From JBPCQA01 sp050998615 (GTDB taxonomy: Bacteria > Actinomycetota > Actinomycetes > Propionibacteriales > Nocardioidaceae), in NCBI GenBank assembly GCA_050998615.1, contig JBPCQA010000003.1, positions 1-38,288 on the forward strand: a stretch of 38,288 nt of DNA. The letters run 5' to 3'. A program made the translations under genes and the position numbers. Positions 1 through 10,377 of the stretch are shown piece after piece. Each line of letters opens with the position of its first letter. Position 1 is the stretch's first letter. Under the pieces are notes generated by a model that was not told the DNA's origin, ran no database searches, and worked only from the letters and a program-made list of their open reading frames with translations.

Positions 1-299
1 GACGTCGATCTAGACGCTCCCCGACAGTCCACACAAGCACAGGCGAACGCGAACCGAATGCGGGACGGTTGCCGATTATCGCCGGGCCGTCACCGGCTTG
101 GGGCCTGAGTCGTCCCGCAAGGGAACCTCGCCTGGAACGACGCAGATCACCGCGGTCCCGGAAGACGCGCGCCCCGCAAGACCCGTCCGGTGATTCGTCC
201 GGGAGAGGGACGTCTACCGGAGCAGAACCGGCGCTATCGGCACCGGGTCCGCGTTTGCCCTGGGTCCGCTTCAGACCGTCACGGTGGGGCCAGCTCGGG
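1..299. other. Left-edge stretch with no recognisable gene
   Basis: I see no convincing gene here. An 88-codon open frame runs through it on the plus strand but is rich in Arg, Pro and Ser, as expected of a random frame in GC-rich DNA. It does not resemble the DDE region that should precede the ISL3 remnant to its right. The stretch is probably decayed mobile-element or flanking DNA. Confidence 0.4.
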
Positions 300-665
300 T
301 TGACATACTCACCTGGTGGATCTACCAGCGGATGATCACCGCCTACCGAGACCCGGACCGGACGAAGATCCGCGAAAGCCAGAGAACTGATGCAGAAGTT
401 GATCGACTCAGCCAGTCACGGCGTGCCGGTCGTTGAGTGAGGTCATCACGCTGGGCCGGACGCTGAAGAAGCATGCCGCGCTGGCGCTCTTTGAGCGCCC
501 CGGCACGTCCAACGGCCCGACCGAGGCCATCAACGGACGACTCGAACACCTCCGCGGCTCCGCCCTCGGATTCCGCAACCTCATCAACTACATCGCCAAA
601 TCCCTCCTTGAGACCGGCGGATTCAAACCCCGACGACACCCCGAATTGCGAAGAGCCGGCAAACG
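300..665 (+). pseudogene. ISL3-family transposase remnant, C-terminal part, frameshifted
   Basis: This is a decayed 3' end of a DDE transposase of the ISL3 family. Homology is spread over three frames. Around 313-380 the reading is IYQRMITAYRDPDR. Around 383-433 it shifts to ELMQKLIDSASHGVP. From about 433 it shifts again to SEVITLGRTLKK and then GTSNGPTEAINGRLEHLRGS and LLETGGFKPRRHP, the hallmark ISL3 C-terminus. The family normally has a few more residues between the LGRTLKK and GTSNGPTEA blocks, so a small deletion is also likely. The N-terminal zinc finger and most of the catalytic core are absent. It cannot encode an active enzyme and marks an old insertion beside the integrase. Confidence 0.8.
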
Positions 666-856
666 AGGCCGAGGCCCGTGGAGACCACGCGGAAGCTAAA
701 CGGCTGTGGAAGATCGTGCTCGGCGACTCGTTCCCGACAAACTAGGGTCAGCGTTTCGCGGAGCGTCGCGAGTGTGACCTGCGTCAGGCCATGGGACGCG
801 TGCTCTCCCATGATGCGGCGCCAACTTCGCAGTGATTCAGAAACGGAGTCGGCGAT

Positions 857-2263
857 CTACAGCTTCGCCAGTTTGCCGACGGAGTCGCGGAGAGCGTCCT
901 CGCCAGCGCGGACGTAATGGTTCAGAACAGTGGTGAGTTTGTCGCCGAGGTACTGCGCGACGACCTCCCATGACTCGCCGAGTTCCTCGTGGAACCACCT
1001 GGTGGCGGCATGGTGGCGCAGATTGCGGTAGACGATGGTTCGCGGCCACGCGTTGTCGGGGTCGTTCTCCTCAACCCACGCGCGGACTCGATGCCAGCGC
1101 GTGTTGTGCATCTCCGGTTTGACCGGGAGGCCGGTGAGCGTGTCCACGAAGACCCACAGTTCGTCCTCGGGAGGCACGGGGTAGTTCCACCACGCCAGCT
1201 TCTTGTCCGGCTCGCGGGCAGCGAGCTCTGCCCGGCGCTGCCGCTCGGCTTCCTGCGCGTTGACGACCTGTTGGAGCGACGCCTTGGCGGGCAGACCGAG
1301 CAGTTCCTTGACACAGGGGAGGAGTTCGTCGCGCATCAGTGAGCCCGGCAGTGGCACTTCATGCAGGGTGTGGTTCTTCACCGGGCCGCGGAACCCGGGT
1401 TGGCGGCGCGGTGTGATCCACGAGCCGTTGACGTGGACGTAGCCGCGGTCGAAGAACACGTCAATCGCACGCAATGCGTTCTGCTCGCCGAGGCGAAGTC
1501 CGCCGAACCCGGCTACCCGGATCTTCATCCCGAACAGCGGGAGCCGAGTCATCAACGGGTCGGTTCCTTCGGGACCGCAGAGCTGGTCGGCTGCGTTGGC
1601 CATGGCGTGCACCTGGCGGGTCTCTGGACGAAGTCGGGGATCGACGTAATGCGCCGTCGCACCGTGGAGCACATCGGCTCGTCCGATCTCAAGCCCGTCG
1701 AGCGGGTCGATGCTGCGATCAAGCCAGCCCAGACGCCAGGCGAGCTTGCGCATCGCGGCGAGTTGTCCACGCAGGTCCTCTCGACCGCGGTTGGAGAAGA
1801 TCGTCTTCGATCCCTTCTCCATCACCTTGCGACTGTGCTCGACCCGCCACTTCGCCACCGGCACGTCACCGATAGTGGGCAGGATGTGCGCGTTCAGCCG
1901 TGACTCGCGCTGCTCCATGGTCCGGGGCTGTTTGCCGCGCTCGACGCTGTCCTTGAGGTACTCCTCGCCGAGCATCCGAATGGTGCGCGCGGCGGGGACG
2001 TCGGCACGAGCCGGCGCTTCCTTCTCGGTGTCAAGCGCGGCCTCGGCCTGCTCGAAGATCTTGCGTGCCTCGACCTCCGAGGATGCCCGGCGCAGCACCC
2101 GCTTCCACGGCTCGCCGTCACCAGCGGGCGCCCGAAACATCACCTGATACTTCGTCCCGCCGGCCTCCGGCGCGTAGAGCCGCACCCGCCACGCCCGCGT
2201 GCTAGCACCGAGCGTGCGCGGCTTGCCCTGCGCCAGGAGGGTGGGCTTCTTGCGGGGCGGCAT
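857..2263 (-). CDS. Tyrosine-type site-specific integrase
   Basis: A 468-residue tyrosine recombinase of the kind that integrates phages and genomic islands. I chose the ATG at 2263 because GAGAGGACG lies just upstream; an in-frame start 27 codons earlier has no better signal. Residues 90-195 look like an N-terminal core-binding (SAM-like) domain. The catalytic domain shows the first Arg in GGLRLGEQ (about 257), a Lys in PVKNH (about 296), the second Arg in YRNLRHHAATRW (about 416) and the nucleophile Tyr in LNHYVRAG (about 450). The first His of the HxxR box is Arg, and the usual His/Trp before the Tyr is Asp in LGDKL; I recall similar variants in actinobacterial integrases. No excisionase, phage gene or tRNA lies beside it, so it looks like a stranded island integrase. 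The frame is intact. Confidence 0.88.
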   Translation of the reverse strand: MPPRKKPTLLAQGKPRTLGASTRAWRVRLYAPEAGGTKYQVMFRAPAGDGEPWKRVLRRASSEVEARKIFEQAEAALDTEKEAPARADVPAARTIRMLGEEYLKDSVERGKQPRTMEQRESRLNAHILPTIGDVPVAKWRVEHSRKVMEKGSKTIFSNRGREDLRGQLAAMRKLAWRLGWLDRSIDPLDGLEIGRADVLHGATAHYVDPRLRPETRQVHAMANAADQLCGPEGTDPLMTRLPLFGMKIRVAGFGGLRLGEQNALRAIDVFFDRGYVHVNGSWITPRRQPGFRGPVKNHTLHEVPLPGSLMRDELLPCVKELLGLPAKASLQQVVNAQEAERQRRAELAAREPDKKLAWWNYPVPPEDELWVFVDTLTGLPVKPEMHNTRWHRVRAWVEENDPDNAWPRTIVYRNLRHHAATRWFHEELGESWEVVAQYLGDKLTTVLNHYVRAGEDALRDSVGKLAKL

Positions 2264-2320
2264 CGGCGTCCTCTCTAGGCTGGAGGAGTGGAGTCGAGTC
2301 AGACTCCAACGGAATGTGCT

Positions 2321-2364
2321 TCGTGTATCACTCTCGTGTATCACTTGGACGAAAATGATACACG
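2321..2364. repeat. Three-copy CGTGTATCA array between integrase and DUF255 gene
   Basis: TCGTGTATCACT occurs twice in tandem with a 13-bp period (2321-2332 and 2334-2345). The core CGTGTATCA then recurs inverted as TGATACACG at 2356-2364, giving a 9-bp inverted repeat with a 12-bp spacer. A second inverted repeat, TGGAGTC/GACTCCA, lies just left of it at 2289-2308. The array sits in the 126-bp gap between the divergent integrase and DUF255 starts and is AT-richer than its surroundings. It could be a regulator operator or integrase arm-type/attachment sites; the sequence alone does not decide. Confidence 0.55.
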
Positions 2365-2389
2365 TGCCACTCGTCAGGAGTCATGGGAA

Positions 2390-4411
<2,022 letters not shown>

Positions 4412-4420
4412 GGTGAGGCA

Positions 4421-6715
4421 ATGAGCATTGGCGACTCCGTACTCCGCACCGAAGACCACCATCTCGTCACCGGACACACCACCTGGACGTCCAACGTCAG
4501 GCCGCAAGGCACCCTGCACATGGCGTTCGTCCGCAGCCCGATGCCGCACGCCACCATCAGCGTGGACGTCGAGCAAGCTCGGCGCGCCCCCGGCGTCGTG
4601 CGGGTGTGGACCGGCAAAGATGTCGCGGCATGGTGTGAGGTGACGCCCGGCTTCGACGAAGGACCTGGGCTGCCGCTTCTCGCGACAGACCGGGTGCGGT
4701 ACGTCGGAGACGCGGTGGCCGTGGTGATCGCGCGAAGCTCGGCGGAGGCGGTCGACGCGACCGAGTTGGTGGACGTCGACTACGACGAGCTGCCGGCTGT
4801 CGGCGACGTCGAGGCCGCCATCCGCGACGGCGCGGCGGCACTGCACGACGGCGCGAAGCAGAACATCGCACTCGACGAGGAGCACCAGTCTGGTGATGTC
4901 GACGCCGCTTTCGCCGCAGCCGACGTGGTCGTACGACGCCGGTTCGAGCAGCCGCGCGTCTTCCCGTCGGCGATGGAGCCGAGGGCCGTCACCGTCCAGC
5001 CCGATGCCGACGGGTTCACCGTCTGGCTGTCGTGCCAGGTGCCGCACATCGCGCGGTCGTTGTTGGCCAAGGGCGCCGGCATTCCCGAAAGCCGGATCCG
5101 GGTTATCGCCCCCGACGTCGGCGGCGGATTCGGCGCCAAGTTCTTCTACCCCGAGGAGCTGGTGGCGCTGATCGCGGCTCGCGAGCTCAACCGGCCGGTT
5201 GCCTGGGCGGCGACGCGCAGCGAGGACCTGCAGACCACGTTCCACGGCCGGGCGCTAATCCAAGACGTCGCGGTGGCCGCGACTTCTGCCGGCCAGATCG
5301 TCGGGTTGGACGTGCGATTGATCGCGGACGCCGGTGCCTACGTCTCGCCGATCGGGCCCGGTGCGGCGATGGGCGGGGCGAAGATGTACCCGGGCATCTA
5401 CAAGGTCGGCAGCCACCGGTTGCGGTGTCAATGCGTGCTGACCAACAAGACCCCGGTTGGTGCATACCGCGGTGCGGGGCGCCCCGAAGCGACGTACGCG
5501 ATCGAGCGGATCGTCGAGGAGCTGGCCGCCGAGCTGGGCATCGACCCGGTCGAGCTGCGCCGCCGCAACTGGATCGGTGTCGACGAGTTCCCCTACGAAA
5601 CCGCCGGTGGGGTCACCTATGACGTCGGCGACTACCCGGCGACCACCGACGCGGCGTTGAAGCTGAGCGACTACGACGGGTGGCGGGAAAGGCAGCGCAG
5701 CACGAACATCGACGGCGCGACCAAGCGTCTTGGCATCGGGATGTCGACGTACGTCGAGGCCTGTGGCAGCGGGTTGCGCTACGACAAAGCCGCGGTCGAG
5801 ACCGCCAGTGTGCGGCTCACGCCCGAGGGCGCGGAGGTGATCATGGGCACCACCGCGTATGGCACCGGCCACGTGACGAGTTGGGCGCAGATCGTCAACG
5901 ACGTGCTCGGTCTGGATATGGCCTCGATCAAGGTGGTTCAAGGTGACACCGAACGAGCCCGACACGGTTTCGACTCCTACGGCTCCCGCTCGCTGAGTGT
6001 CGTCGGCTCGGCGCTGTTCGACGCGGCGCGTGAGGTGCGCGAGCGCGCGACCGAGGTCGCGGCGCGGCTGCTCGAGTGTGATCCGGCCGATCTAGACTTC
6101 GCCGGCGGACAGTTCCGGGTCCGGGGCACCGAGGCGAGCACGTCGCTGGGCGAGGTGGCGTTGGCGTCGTACGACGACCTCACGATCACCCAAGACGGCC
6201 TGGAGCCGGGGCTTGGGTGCACCAGGACGTCGGATCTGGCGATCATGACCTACCCGTTCGGGGCTCATGTCGCGGTCGTCGAAGTCGATGTCGAAACCGG
6301 CGTCGTCGACCTGGTCGACTATGTGGGCGTCGACGACGTCGGCAACGTGGTCAACCCGATGATTGTGGAGGGGCAGGTGCAAGGCGGCGCCGTGCAAGGC
6401 ATCGCGCAGGCGCTGTTCGAAGAGGTGGCCTATGACGACGAGGCGAACATCATGACGCCGTCGTTCGTCGACTACGCAATTCCGTCCGCCGCCGATGTGA
6501 TCTCGATGCGGACCGACCGACGAGTCACGCCCGCCACCACGAACCCATTGGGCAGCAAGGGTGTGGGCGAAGCCGGGGCCATCGCCGCCACGCCGGCCGT
6601 CTTCAACGCGGTGCTCGACGCGCTGCGCCCGCTCGGTGTCGTCGACGTACCGATGCCGTGCACCCCTCATCGTGTATGGAAGGCGATCAAGGAGGCTCAG
6701 CGGGCGCAGGCGTGA
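4421..6715 (+). CDS. Molybdenum hydroxylase large subunit, form II CoxL-like
   Basis: A 764-residue molybdopterin-binding catalytic subunit of the xanthine dehydrogenase/CO dehydrogenase family. Residues 15-115 match the hammerhead (a/b) domain and the rest the two-part Mo-cofactor domain. Visible hallmarks are DVGGGFGAKF, the active-site loop AYRGAGRPE (about 348-356) and the C-terminal GSKGVGEAGA with the catalytic Glu at 717. True CO dehydrogenases (form I) carry AYxCSFR in this loop. AYRGAGR is the form II signature, so the substrate is probably an aldehyde, purine or other heteroaromatic compound rather than CO. TGAGG precedes the ATG. Normally three subunits (large, FAD-binding medium, 2Fe-2S small) are encoded together, but neither partner nor any cofactor-maturation gene is in this window. 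The enzyme would need subunits encoded elsewhere. It follows the DUF255 gene by nine bases. Confidence 0.88.
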   Translation: MSIGDSVLRTEDHHLVTGHTTWTSNVRPQGTLHMAFVRSPMPHATISVDVEQARRAPGVVRVWTGKDVAAWCEVTPGFDEGPGLPLLATDRVRYVGDAVAVVIARSSAEAVDATELVDVDYDELPAVGDVEAAIRDGAAALHDGAKQNIALDEEHQSGDVDAAFAAADVVVRRRFEQPRVFPSAMEPRAVTVQPDADGFTVWLSCQVPHIARSLLAKGAGIPESRIRVIAPDVGGGFGAKFFYPEELVALIAARELNRPVAWAATRSEDLQTTFHGRALIQDVAVAATSAGQIVGLDVRLIADAGAYVSPIGPGAAMGGAKMYPGIYKVGSHRLRCQCVLTNKTPVGAYRGAGRPEATYAIERIVEELAAELGIDPVELRRRNWIGVDEFPYETAGGVTYDVGDYPATTDAALKLSDYDGWRERQRSTNIDGATKRLGIGMSTYVEACGSGLRYDKAAVETASVRLTPEGAEVIMGTTAYGTGHVTSWAQIVNDVLGLDMASIKVVQGDTERARHGFDSYGSRSLSVVGSALFDAAREVRERATEVAARLLECDPADLDFAGGQFRVRGTEASTSLGEVALASYDDLTITQDGLEPGLGCTRTSDLAIMTYPFGAHVAVVEVDVETGVVDLVDYVGVDDVGNVVNPMIVEGQVQGGAVQGIAQALFEEVAYDDEANIMTPSFVDYAIPSAADVISMRTDRRVTPATTNPLGSKGVGEAGAIAATPAVFNAVLDALRPLGVVDVPMPCTPHRVWKAIKEAQRAQA

Positions 6716-6841
6716 CCAAGGTTGAGAGCTGCCCTACAGGGCACCCTGGACAGGTACAAGGCGCAGTGGCAGCATGAGGCGAAGACGTGGGTCCGACCTC
6801 ACAACGGGCTTGGACCGCTCAAGTGCTCAGTGAGGATCCCC

Positions 6842-8395
6842 ATGCACCGGTTGTCCGCCGCCACCAGCCCAGCTGATCTCGACGCACCGAATCGCCCGCG
6901 CAACGGCGGAAAACCGGTCTTCGTCACGTTGGCGGCGGGTTTCGTCCTCTGCCTGTCTTCCGCGGCCGCTGTCGCTTCCGACCCAACGCCGCATCCGAAC
7001 GCGGTAGTGCACGTAGGCCAGATCGGTCAGCAGGACGTTCCCGCCTTGCCGGGCTCGGAGCCGGACACTCTGGTTGAGCCCGATGTTGCCGTGTCGCCGG
7101 TGAACTCCGACGTCGCGGTCGCGGTCGCCCATGACGGCCGCTATGCCACCGGCGGCGCGGTAGGTATCGAGTACGCCTGGACCCACGATGGCGGTGCGAC
7201 GTGGCAGCACCGGCCACTGCCGGGACTCACGTTCGCCACCGGGGGGCCCAAGAGGTGGATTCGGGCCAGCGACCCCGTTGCGGCGTTCGGTCCGGACGGG
7301 ACGGCGTACGTCTCCACGCTGTTGATCAACGCCGGCTGTTATGGCGCCGTCGCGGTGTCGCGCAGCACCAACGGCGGCCAGACTTTCACGCCGCCGGTGC
7401 TTGCCCACTTCACCAACACCTGCACGGTGTCTGACGACAAGAACTGGCTGGTCGTCGACAACAGCGACACCAGCCCCCACAAGGGCCGGCTCTACCAGTT
7501 CTGGACGCCGTTCCTTACCGACATGTTCGGGAATCCCGACGGCTCTCCACAGGCCATGGTCTACTCCGACGATCACGGTCGCACCTGGAGCTCCCCGGTC
7601 AACGTCAGCCCGCCGCACGCGAACACCCAAAACTCCCAGCCGATGTTGTTGCCGGACGGCACCATCGTCGACTCCTACATCGACTTCGGGAAATTCGCGG
7701 CCAGCGATGGCCCGGAGGCCGCGGGGCTGTCACAGTCGCTGACCGGGAAGAGCCAAGCAGCTCCAGGGAAGTCCCAGACGGTGATCACGACCCGGATCTC
7801 CACCAACGGTGGTCGCACGTGGAAGGCCGGCGGAACAATCACTCGTGATCTCGGTGGGGGGGCACCCGGCGTCCGGTGCTGCCTGCCGTCTGCGACCACC
7901 GATGCCGTCACCGGCCAGATGTACGCCGTGTGGTCGTCGCAGTCGGACCCTACCAAGGTTGATTTGTCTTCCTCAAGCGACGGCATCCACTGGTCTGCGC
8001 CGGTGGTGGTGAACCCGCGGACCAGCAGCAAGCTGACCGTCAACGCCGACGTCTCCGCCCGCGCCAACATCGTTGCGGTGTCGTTCGGGCTTACCAACGC
8101 GCACACCATGGGCGGCCGGTTCGCCGAGCAGAATGTCGCGATCTCACACGACGGCGGGGCCACGTTCCGGCCACCCGTCTCCGTGGGGCCACGCAGCAAC
8201 TACGCCTATGCAGCCCAGGCCGGCGGCATCTTCCCCGGGGACTACATCGGCAGCGCGATGGCCAATGGGCGGCTGTATGTGGTTTGGTGTGTGTCGAGCA
8301 AGCCGAAGAATCCCGCGGCCAAGTATCACCAGGTGTTGTATGGCGCGACCTTCGGTGGGCTGAAGCAGCCCGTTTCGCAGGCCCCGGTCGGCTGA
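6842..8395 (+). CDS. Secreted BNR/Asp-box repeat protein (sialidase-like propeller)
   Basis: A 517-residue exported protein with a beta-propeller of the sialidase/BNR type. The start at 6842 has GTGAGG eight bases upstream; the frame is open 40 codons earlier, but that part is not protein-like. A hydrophobic segment (VFVTLAAGFVLCLSSAAAVA, roughly residues 27-46) ends in an AxA signal-peptidase site. Asp-box motifs recur: THDGGATW, STNGGQTF, SDDHGRTW, STNGGRTW, SSDGIHW and SHDGGATF. These boxes stabilise propeller blades and do not prove glycosidase activity. I cannot see the full sialidase catalytic set (Arg triad, Tyr/Glu), so the function is open. It lies 126 bases after the molybdenum hydroxylase gene, with a TGCCCT-AC-AGGGCA palindrome in the gap, and converges on the hemolysin III gene 18 bases away. 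Confidence 0.8.
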   Translation: MHRLSAATSPADLDAPNRPRNGGKPVFVTLAAGFVLCLSSAAAVASDPTPHPNAVVHVGQIGQQDVPALPGSEPDTLVEPDVAVSPVNSDVAVAVAHDGRYATGGAVGIEYAWTHDGGATWQHRPLPGLTFATGGPKRWIRASDPVAAFGPDGTAYVSTLLINAGCYGAVAVSRSTNGGQTFTPPVLAHFTNTCTVSDDKNWLVVDNSDTSPHKGRLYQFWTPFLTDMFGNPDGSPQAMVYSDDHGRTWSSPVNVSPPHANTQNSQPMLLPDGTIVDSYIDFGKFAASDGPEAAGLSQSLTGKSQAAPGKSQTVITTRISTNGGRTWKAGGTITRDLGGGAPGVRCCLPSATTDAVTGQMYAVWSSQSDPTKVDLSSSSDGIHWSAPVVVNPRTSSKLTVNADVSARANIVAVSFGLTNAHTMGGRFAEQNVAISHDGGATFRPPVSVGPRSNYAYAAQAGGIFPGDYIGSAMANGRLYVVWCVSSKPKNPAAKYHQVLYGATFGGLKQPVSQAPVG

Positions 8396-8413
8396 CCCGA
8401 CTGGTGGCCCGGC

Positions 8414-9124
8414 TCAGCGGCGGGAGTAGATGATCATCGAGATGCCGATGTAGTGCACCACGAACGCGGCGATGGTGAGCGAGTGGAACACCTCGTGGAA
8501 CCCAAACCAGCGGGGGATCGGATTGGGGCGTTGCAACCCGTAGACGAGCCCGCCGACGGAGTAGAGGCCGCCTCCCACGACGATCATGGTGAGCACTGCT
8601 GGGCCGCCTGAGGAGGCGAAGTCGCTGAGCCAGAATACGGCAGCCCAGCCCAAGGCGATGTAGACGGGCAGGTAGAGCCAGCGCGGCGCACCGATCCAAA
8701 ACACGCGGAACGCGATGCCGATCAGCGCTCCTCCCCACACCAGTCCGAGCAAAGCCTTGGCGTTGGTGCTGTTGAGCAGCATGATCGCGAACGGGGTGTA
8801 GGTGCCGGCGATCAGCAAGAAGATGTTGGAGTGGTCGAGACGCCGAAGCACGCCATGCCAGCGCGGCGACCAGTGGCCACGGTGGAACAGCGCCGACACG
8901 CCGAACAACAGCGACGACGAGAGCGCGAAGACGGCGGCAGCGATGCGGGCGGGCGGCGTTGGGGACAGGGTGATCAGCACCAGGCCGGCCGCCAAGCTGA
9001 GCGGGAACGTCACCAGATGCAGCCAGCCGCGCAGCCGTGGCTTGATGTCGCGCGCGACGTCTCTGAGCGCTCGCGCGGATGGGGACTCGCCGCAGCCGCG
9101 GCGTCCCGCGTTGGCGTCCACCAT
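8414..9124 (-). CDS. Hemolysin III / PAQR-family membrane protein
   Basis: A 236-residue integral membrane protein of the hemolysin III (YqfA, progestin/adipoQ receptor-like) family, with about seven hydrophobic segments. Family hallmarks are the SALFHRGHW region after the second segment, RRLDHSNIFLLIAGTYTPF in the middle and FHEVFHSLTIAAFVVHYIGI near the end; their Ser, Asp and His residues form the predicted zinc-dependent hydrolase site of the superfamily. The annotated start is the ATG at 9124, preceded by GGTGG; the frame stays open upstream into the neighbouring gene, where it is not credible. The gene is divergent from the cis-prenyltransferase, in the same arrangement as Rv1085c/Rv1086. 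Despite the name, haemolysis should not be assumed. Confidence 0.9.
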   Translation of the reverse strand: MVDANAGRRGCGESPSARALRDVARDIKPRLRGWLHLVTFPLSLAAGLVLITLSPTPPARIAAAVFALSSSLLFGVSALFHRGHWSPRWHGVLRRLDHSNIFLLIAGTYTPFAIMLLNSTNAKALLGLVWGGALIGIAFRVFWIGAPRWLYLPVYIALGWAAVFWLSDFASSGGPAVLTMIVVGGGLYSVGGLVYGLQRPNPIPRWFGFHEVFHSLTIAAFVVHYIGISMIIYSRR

Positions 9125-9237
9125 GAATCCACCATAATGCCAGGTCGTCAACGCCCGCTCGGGTAACCTGTAACAGGCGGGGACGGTCATGAGCCGACGA
9201 CGAGTCGGCGGGTGGCTCACGGAGATCGAGGTGCGTA

Positions 9238-10002
9238 GTGGCATCGGTGTGGTCGTTGGCCTATGGGCTCTACGAGCGGCGTCTGCTGCGTCACCTCCCG
9301 GCAGACAAGATCCCGGGCCATATCGGCGTGATGTGCGACGGCAATCGTCGCTGGGCACGCGCGTTCGGCGAAGAAGTCGAGGGCGGCTATACGGCTGGCG
9401 CCGACAAGATCGAGGAGTTTCTGGGCTGGTGTGACCAGCTCAATGTCCAGCTGGTCACGTTGTGGTTGCTGTCGACGGACAACCTGGGACGTCCGGTCGA
9501 CGAGATCGGACCGCTGTTGCGGGTCATCGAGGATCTGGTCGACGTGCTTGCCGACACCGGCCGTTGGCGGGTGCATCCGGTCGGCGCGCTCGACATGCTG
9601 CCCACCACGACGATGCAACGGCTCAAAGAGGCAGCTGACCGGACGGCGACCGTCGACGGGATGACCGTCAACATCGCCATCGCGTACGGCGGCCGACGCG
9701 AGCTCGCCGACGCGGTTCGTTCCCTCCTACACGAGCATGCAGCCCAGGGCACGACGTTGGAAGAGCTCGCCGATGTCATCGACGTCGAACACATCGCGGA
9801 GCACCTCTACACGCGCGGCCAGCCCGACCCGGACCTGGTCATCCGCACGTCAGGCGAGCAGCGGATGTCGGGTTTCTTGCTTTGGCAAAGCGCCCACAGC
9901 GAGTTCTACTTCTGTGAGGCGATGTGGCCGGACTTCCGGCGTACCGACTTCTTGCGGGCCATCCGGGCGTACGCCGCTCGCGAGCGCCGCTATGGCGGCT
10001 GA
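9238..10002 (+). CDS. Short-chain cis-prenyltransferase (Z-isoprenyl diphosphate synthase, Rv1086 type)
   Basis: A 254-residue UPP-synthase-family enzyme that condenses isopentenyl diphosphate with an allylic primer in cis configuration. The opening YGLYERRLLRHLPADKIPGH is typical of the actinobacterial Rv1086 group, whose M. tuberculosis member makes Z,E-farnesyl diphosphate for decaprenyl-phosphate synthesis. Visible motifs are HIGVMCDGNRRWAR with the catalytic Asp34, TLWLLSTDN, AIAYGGRRE, and the C-terminal DLVIRTSGEQRMSGFLLW with EFYF. The start is GTG at 9238 after a GA-rich stretch. In the 113-base divergent gap a GCCGAC/GTCGGC inverted repeat (9193-9209) lies in the probable leader. 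IspH, encoded at 33.9 kb, makes its isoprenoid precursors. The gene ends ten bases before the left end of the chimeric IS, which spares it. Confidence 0.93.
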   Translation: MASVWSLAYGLYERRLLRHLPADKIPGHIGVMCDGNRRWARAFGEEVEGGYTAGADKIEEFLGWCDQLNVQLVTLWLLSTDNLGRPVDEIGPLLRVIEDLVDVLADTGRWRVHPVGALDMLPTTTMQRLKEAADRTATVDGMTVNIAIAYGGRRELADAVRSLLHEHAAQGTTLEELADVIDVEHIAEHLYTRGQPDPDLVIRTSGEQRMSGFLLWQSAHSEFYFCEAMWPDFRRTDFLRAIRAYAARERRYGG

Positions 10003-10012
10003 CCGCTCGGCC

Positions 10013-10033
10013 CAGGGGGGCGTCAAAGTCGTG
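10013..10033 (+). repeat. Left terminal inverted repeat of the chimeric IS
   Basis: The 21 bases starting CAGGGGGGCGTC and ending AAAGTCGTG pair with the right end at 19 of 21 positions. The repeat begins ten bases after the stop of the cis-prenyltransferase gene. Confidence 0.75.
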
Positions 10034-10221
10034 CTGTAGGCGTCTGACCTGGGCGTTTGTGGGGGTGTTGCCGGTGTGCCTGTGTGACGGGTGTGGCCCG
10101 TGGGGTTTGGATGGCAGTTCTTCATGCCGCCTTCCAGACCAGGACCACATTCGCCATGTCATCCTCGCGTACCGCTGCTGCTTGTGCCCAGTCCGTCCGC
10201 CCCGCTTCGTTGACGCTGTTG

Positions 10222-10377
10222 CGCAAGCACGTGCTGGGGATCTGGGTCCAAGCGGCCGAGGGCGCGAAGTTCTGGGCCGGGGTCTGCGCCGAGCTCGCCA
10301 ACCGCGGCGTCAAGGACGTGCTGATCGTGTGCTGCGACGGCCTGACCGGCTTTCCCGAGGCGATCGAGGCGACTTGA
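10222..10377 (+). pseudogene. IS256-family (mutator-type) transposase fragment
   Basis: About 50 codons match the central DDE region of IS256-family transposases: KHVLGIWVQAAEGAKFW, AGVCAELANRGVKDVL, and IVCCDGLTGFPEAIEAT with the family's DGLTGF signature containing a catalytic Asp. The usual N-terminus and the part after PEAIEAT are missing. Translation stops at a TGA (10375-10377) exactly where the ISAs1 fragment begins in the same frame. It is non-functional. Confidence 0.8.

Noticed and set aside
4421..6715. Annotation as true carbon monoxide dehydrogenase (form I CoxL)
   Set aside because: The active-site loop reads AYRGAGR, not AYxCSFR, and the coxM and coxS genes are absent.
8414..9124. 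Calling the hemolysin III gene a virulence haemolysin
   Set aside because: The family name is historical; the sequence shows only a PAQR-type membrane protein and the locus is an ordinary actinobacterial backbone.
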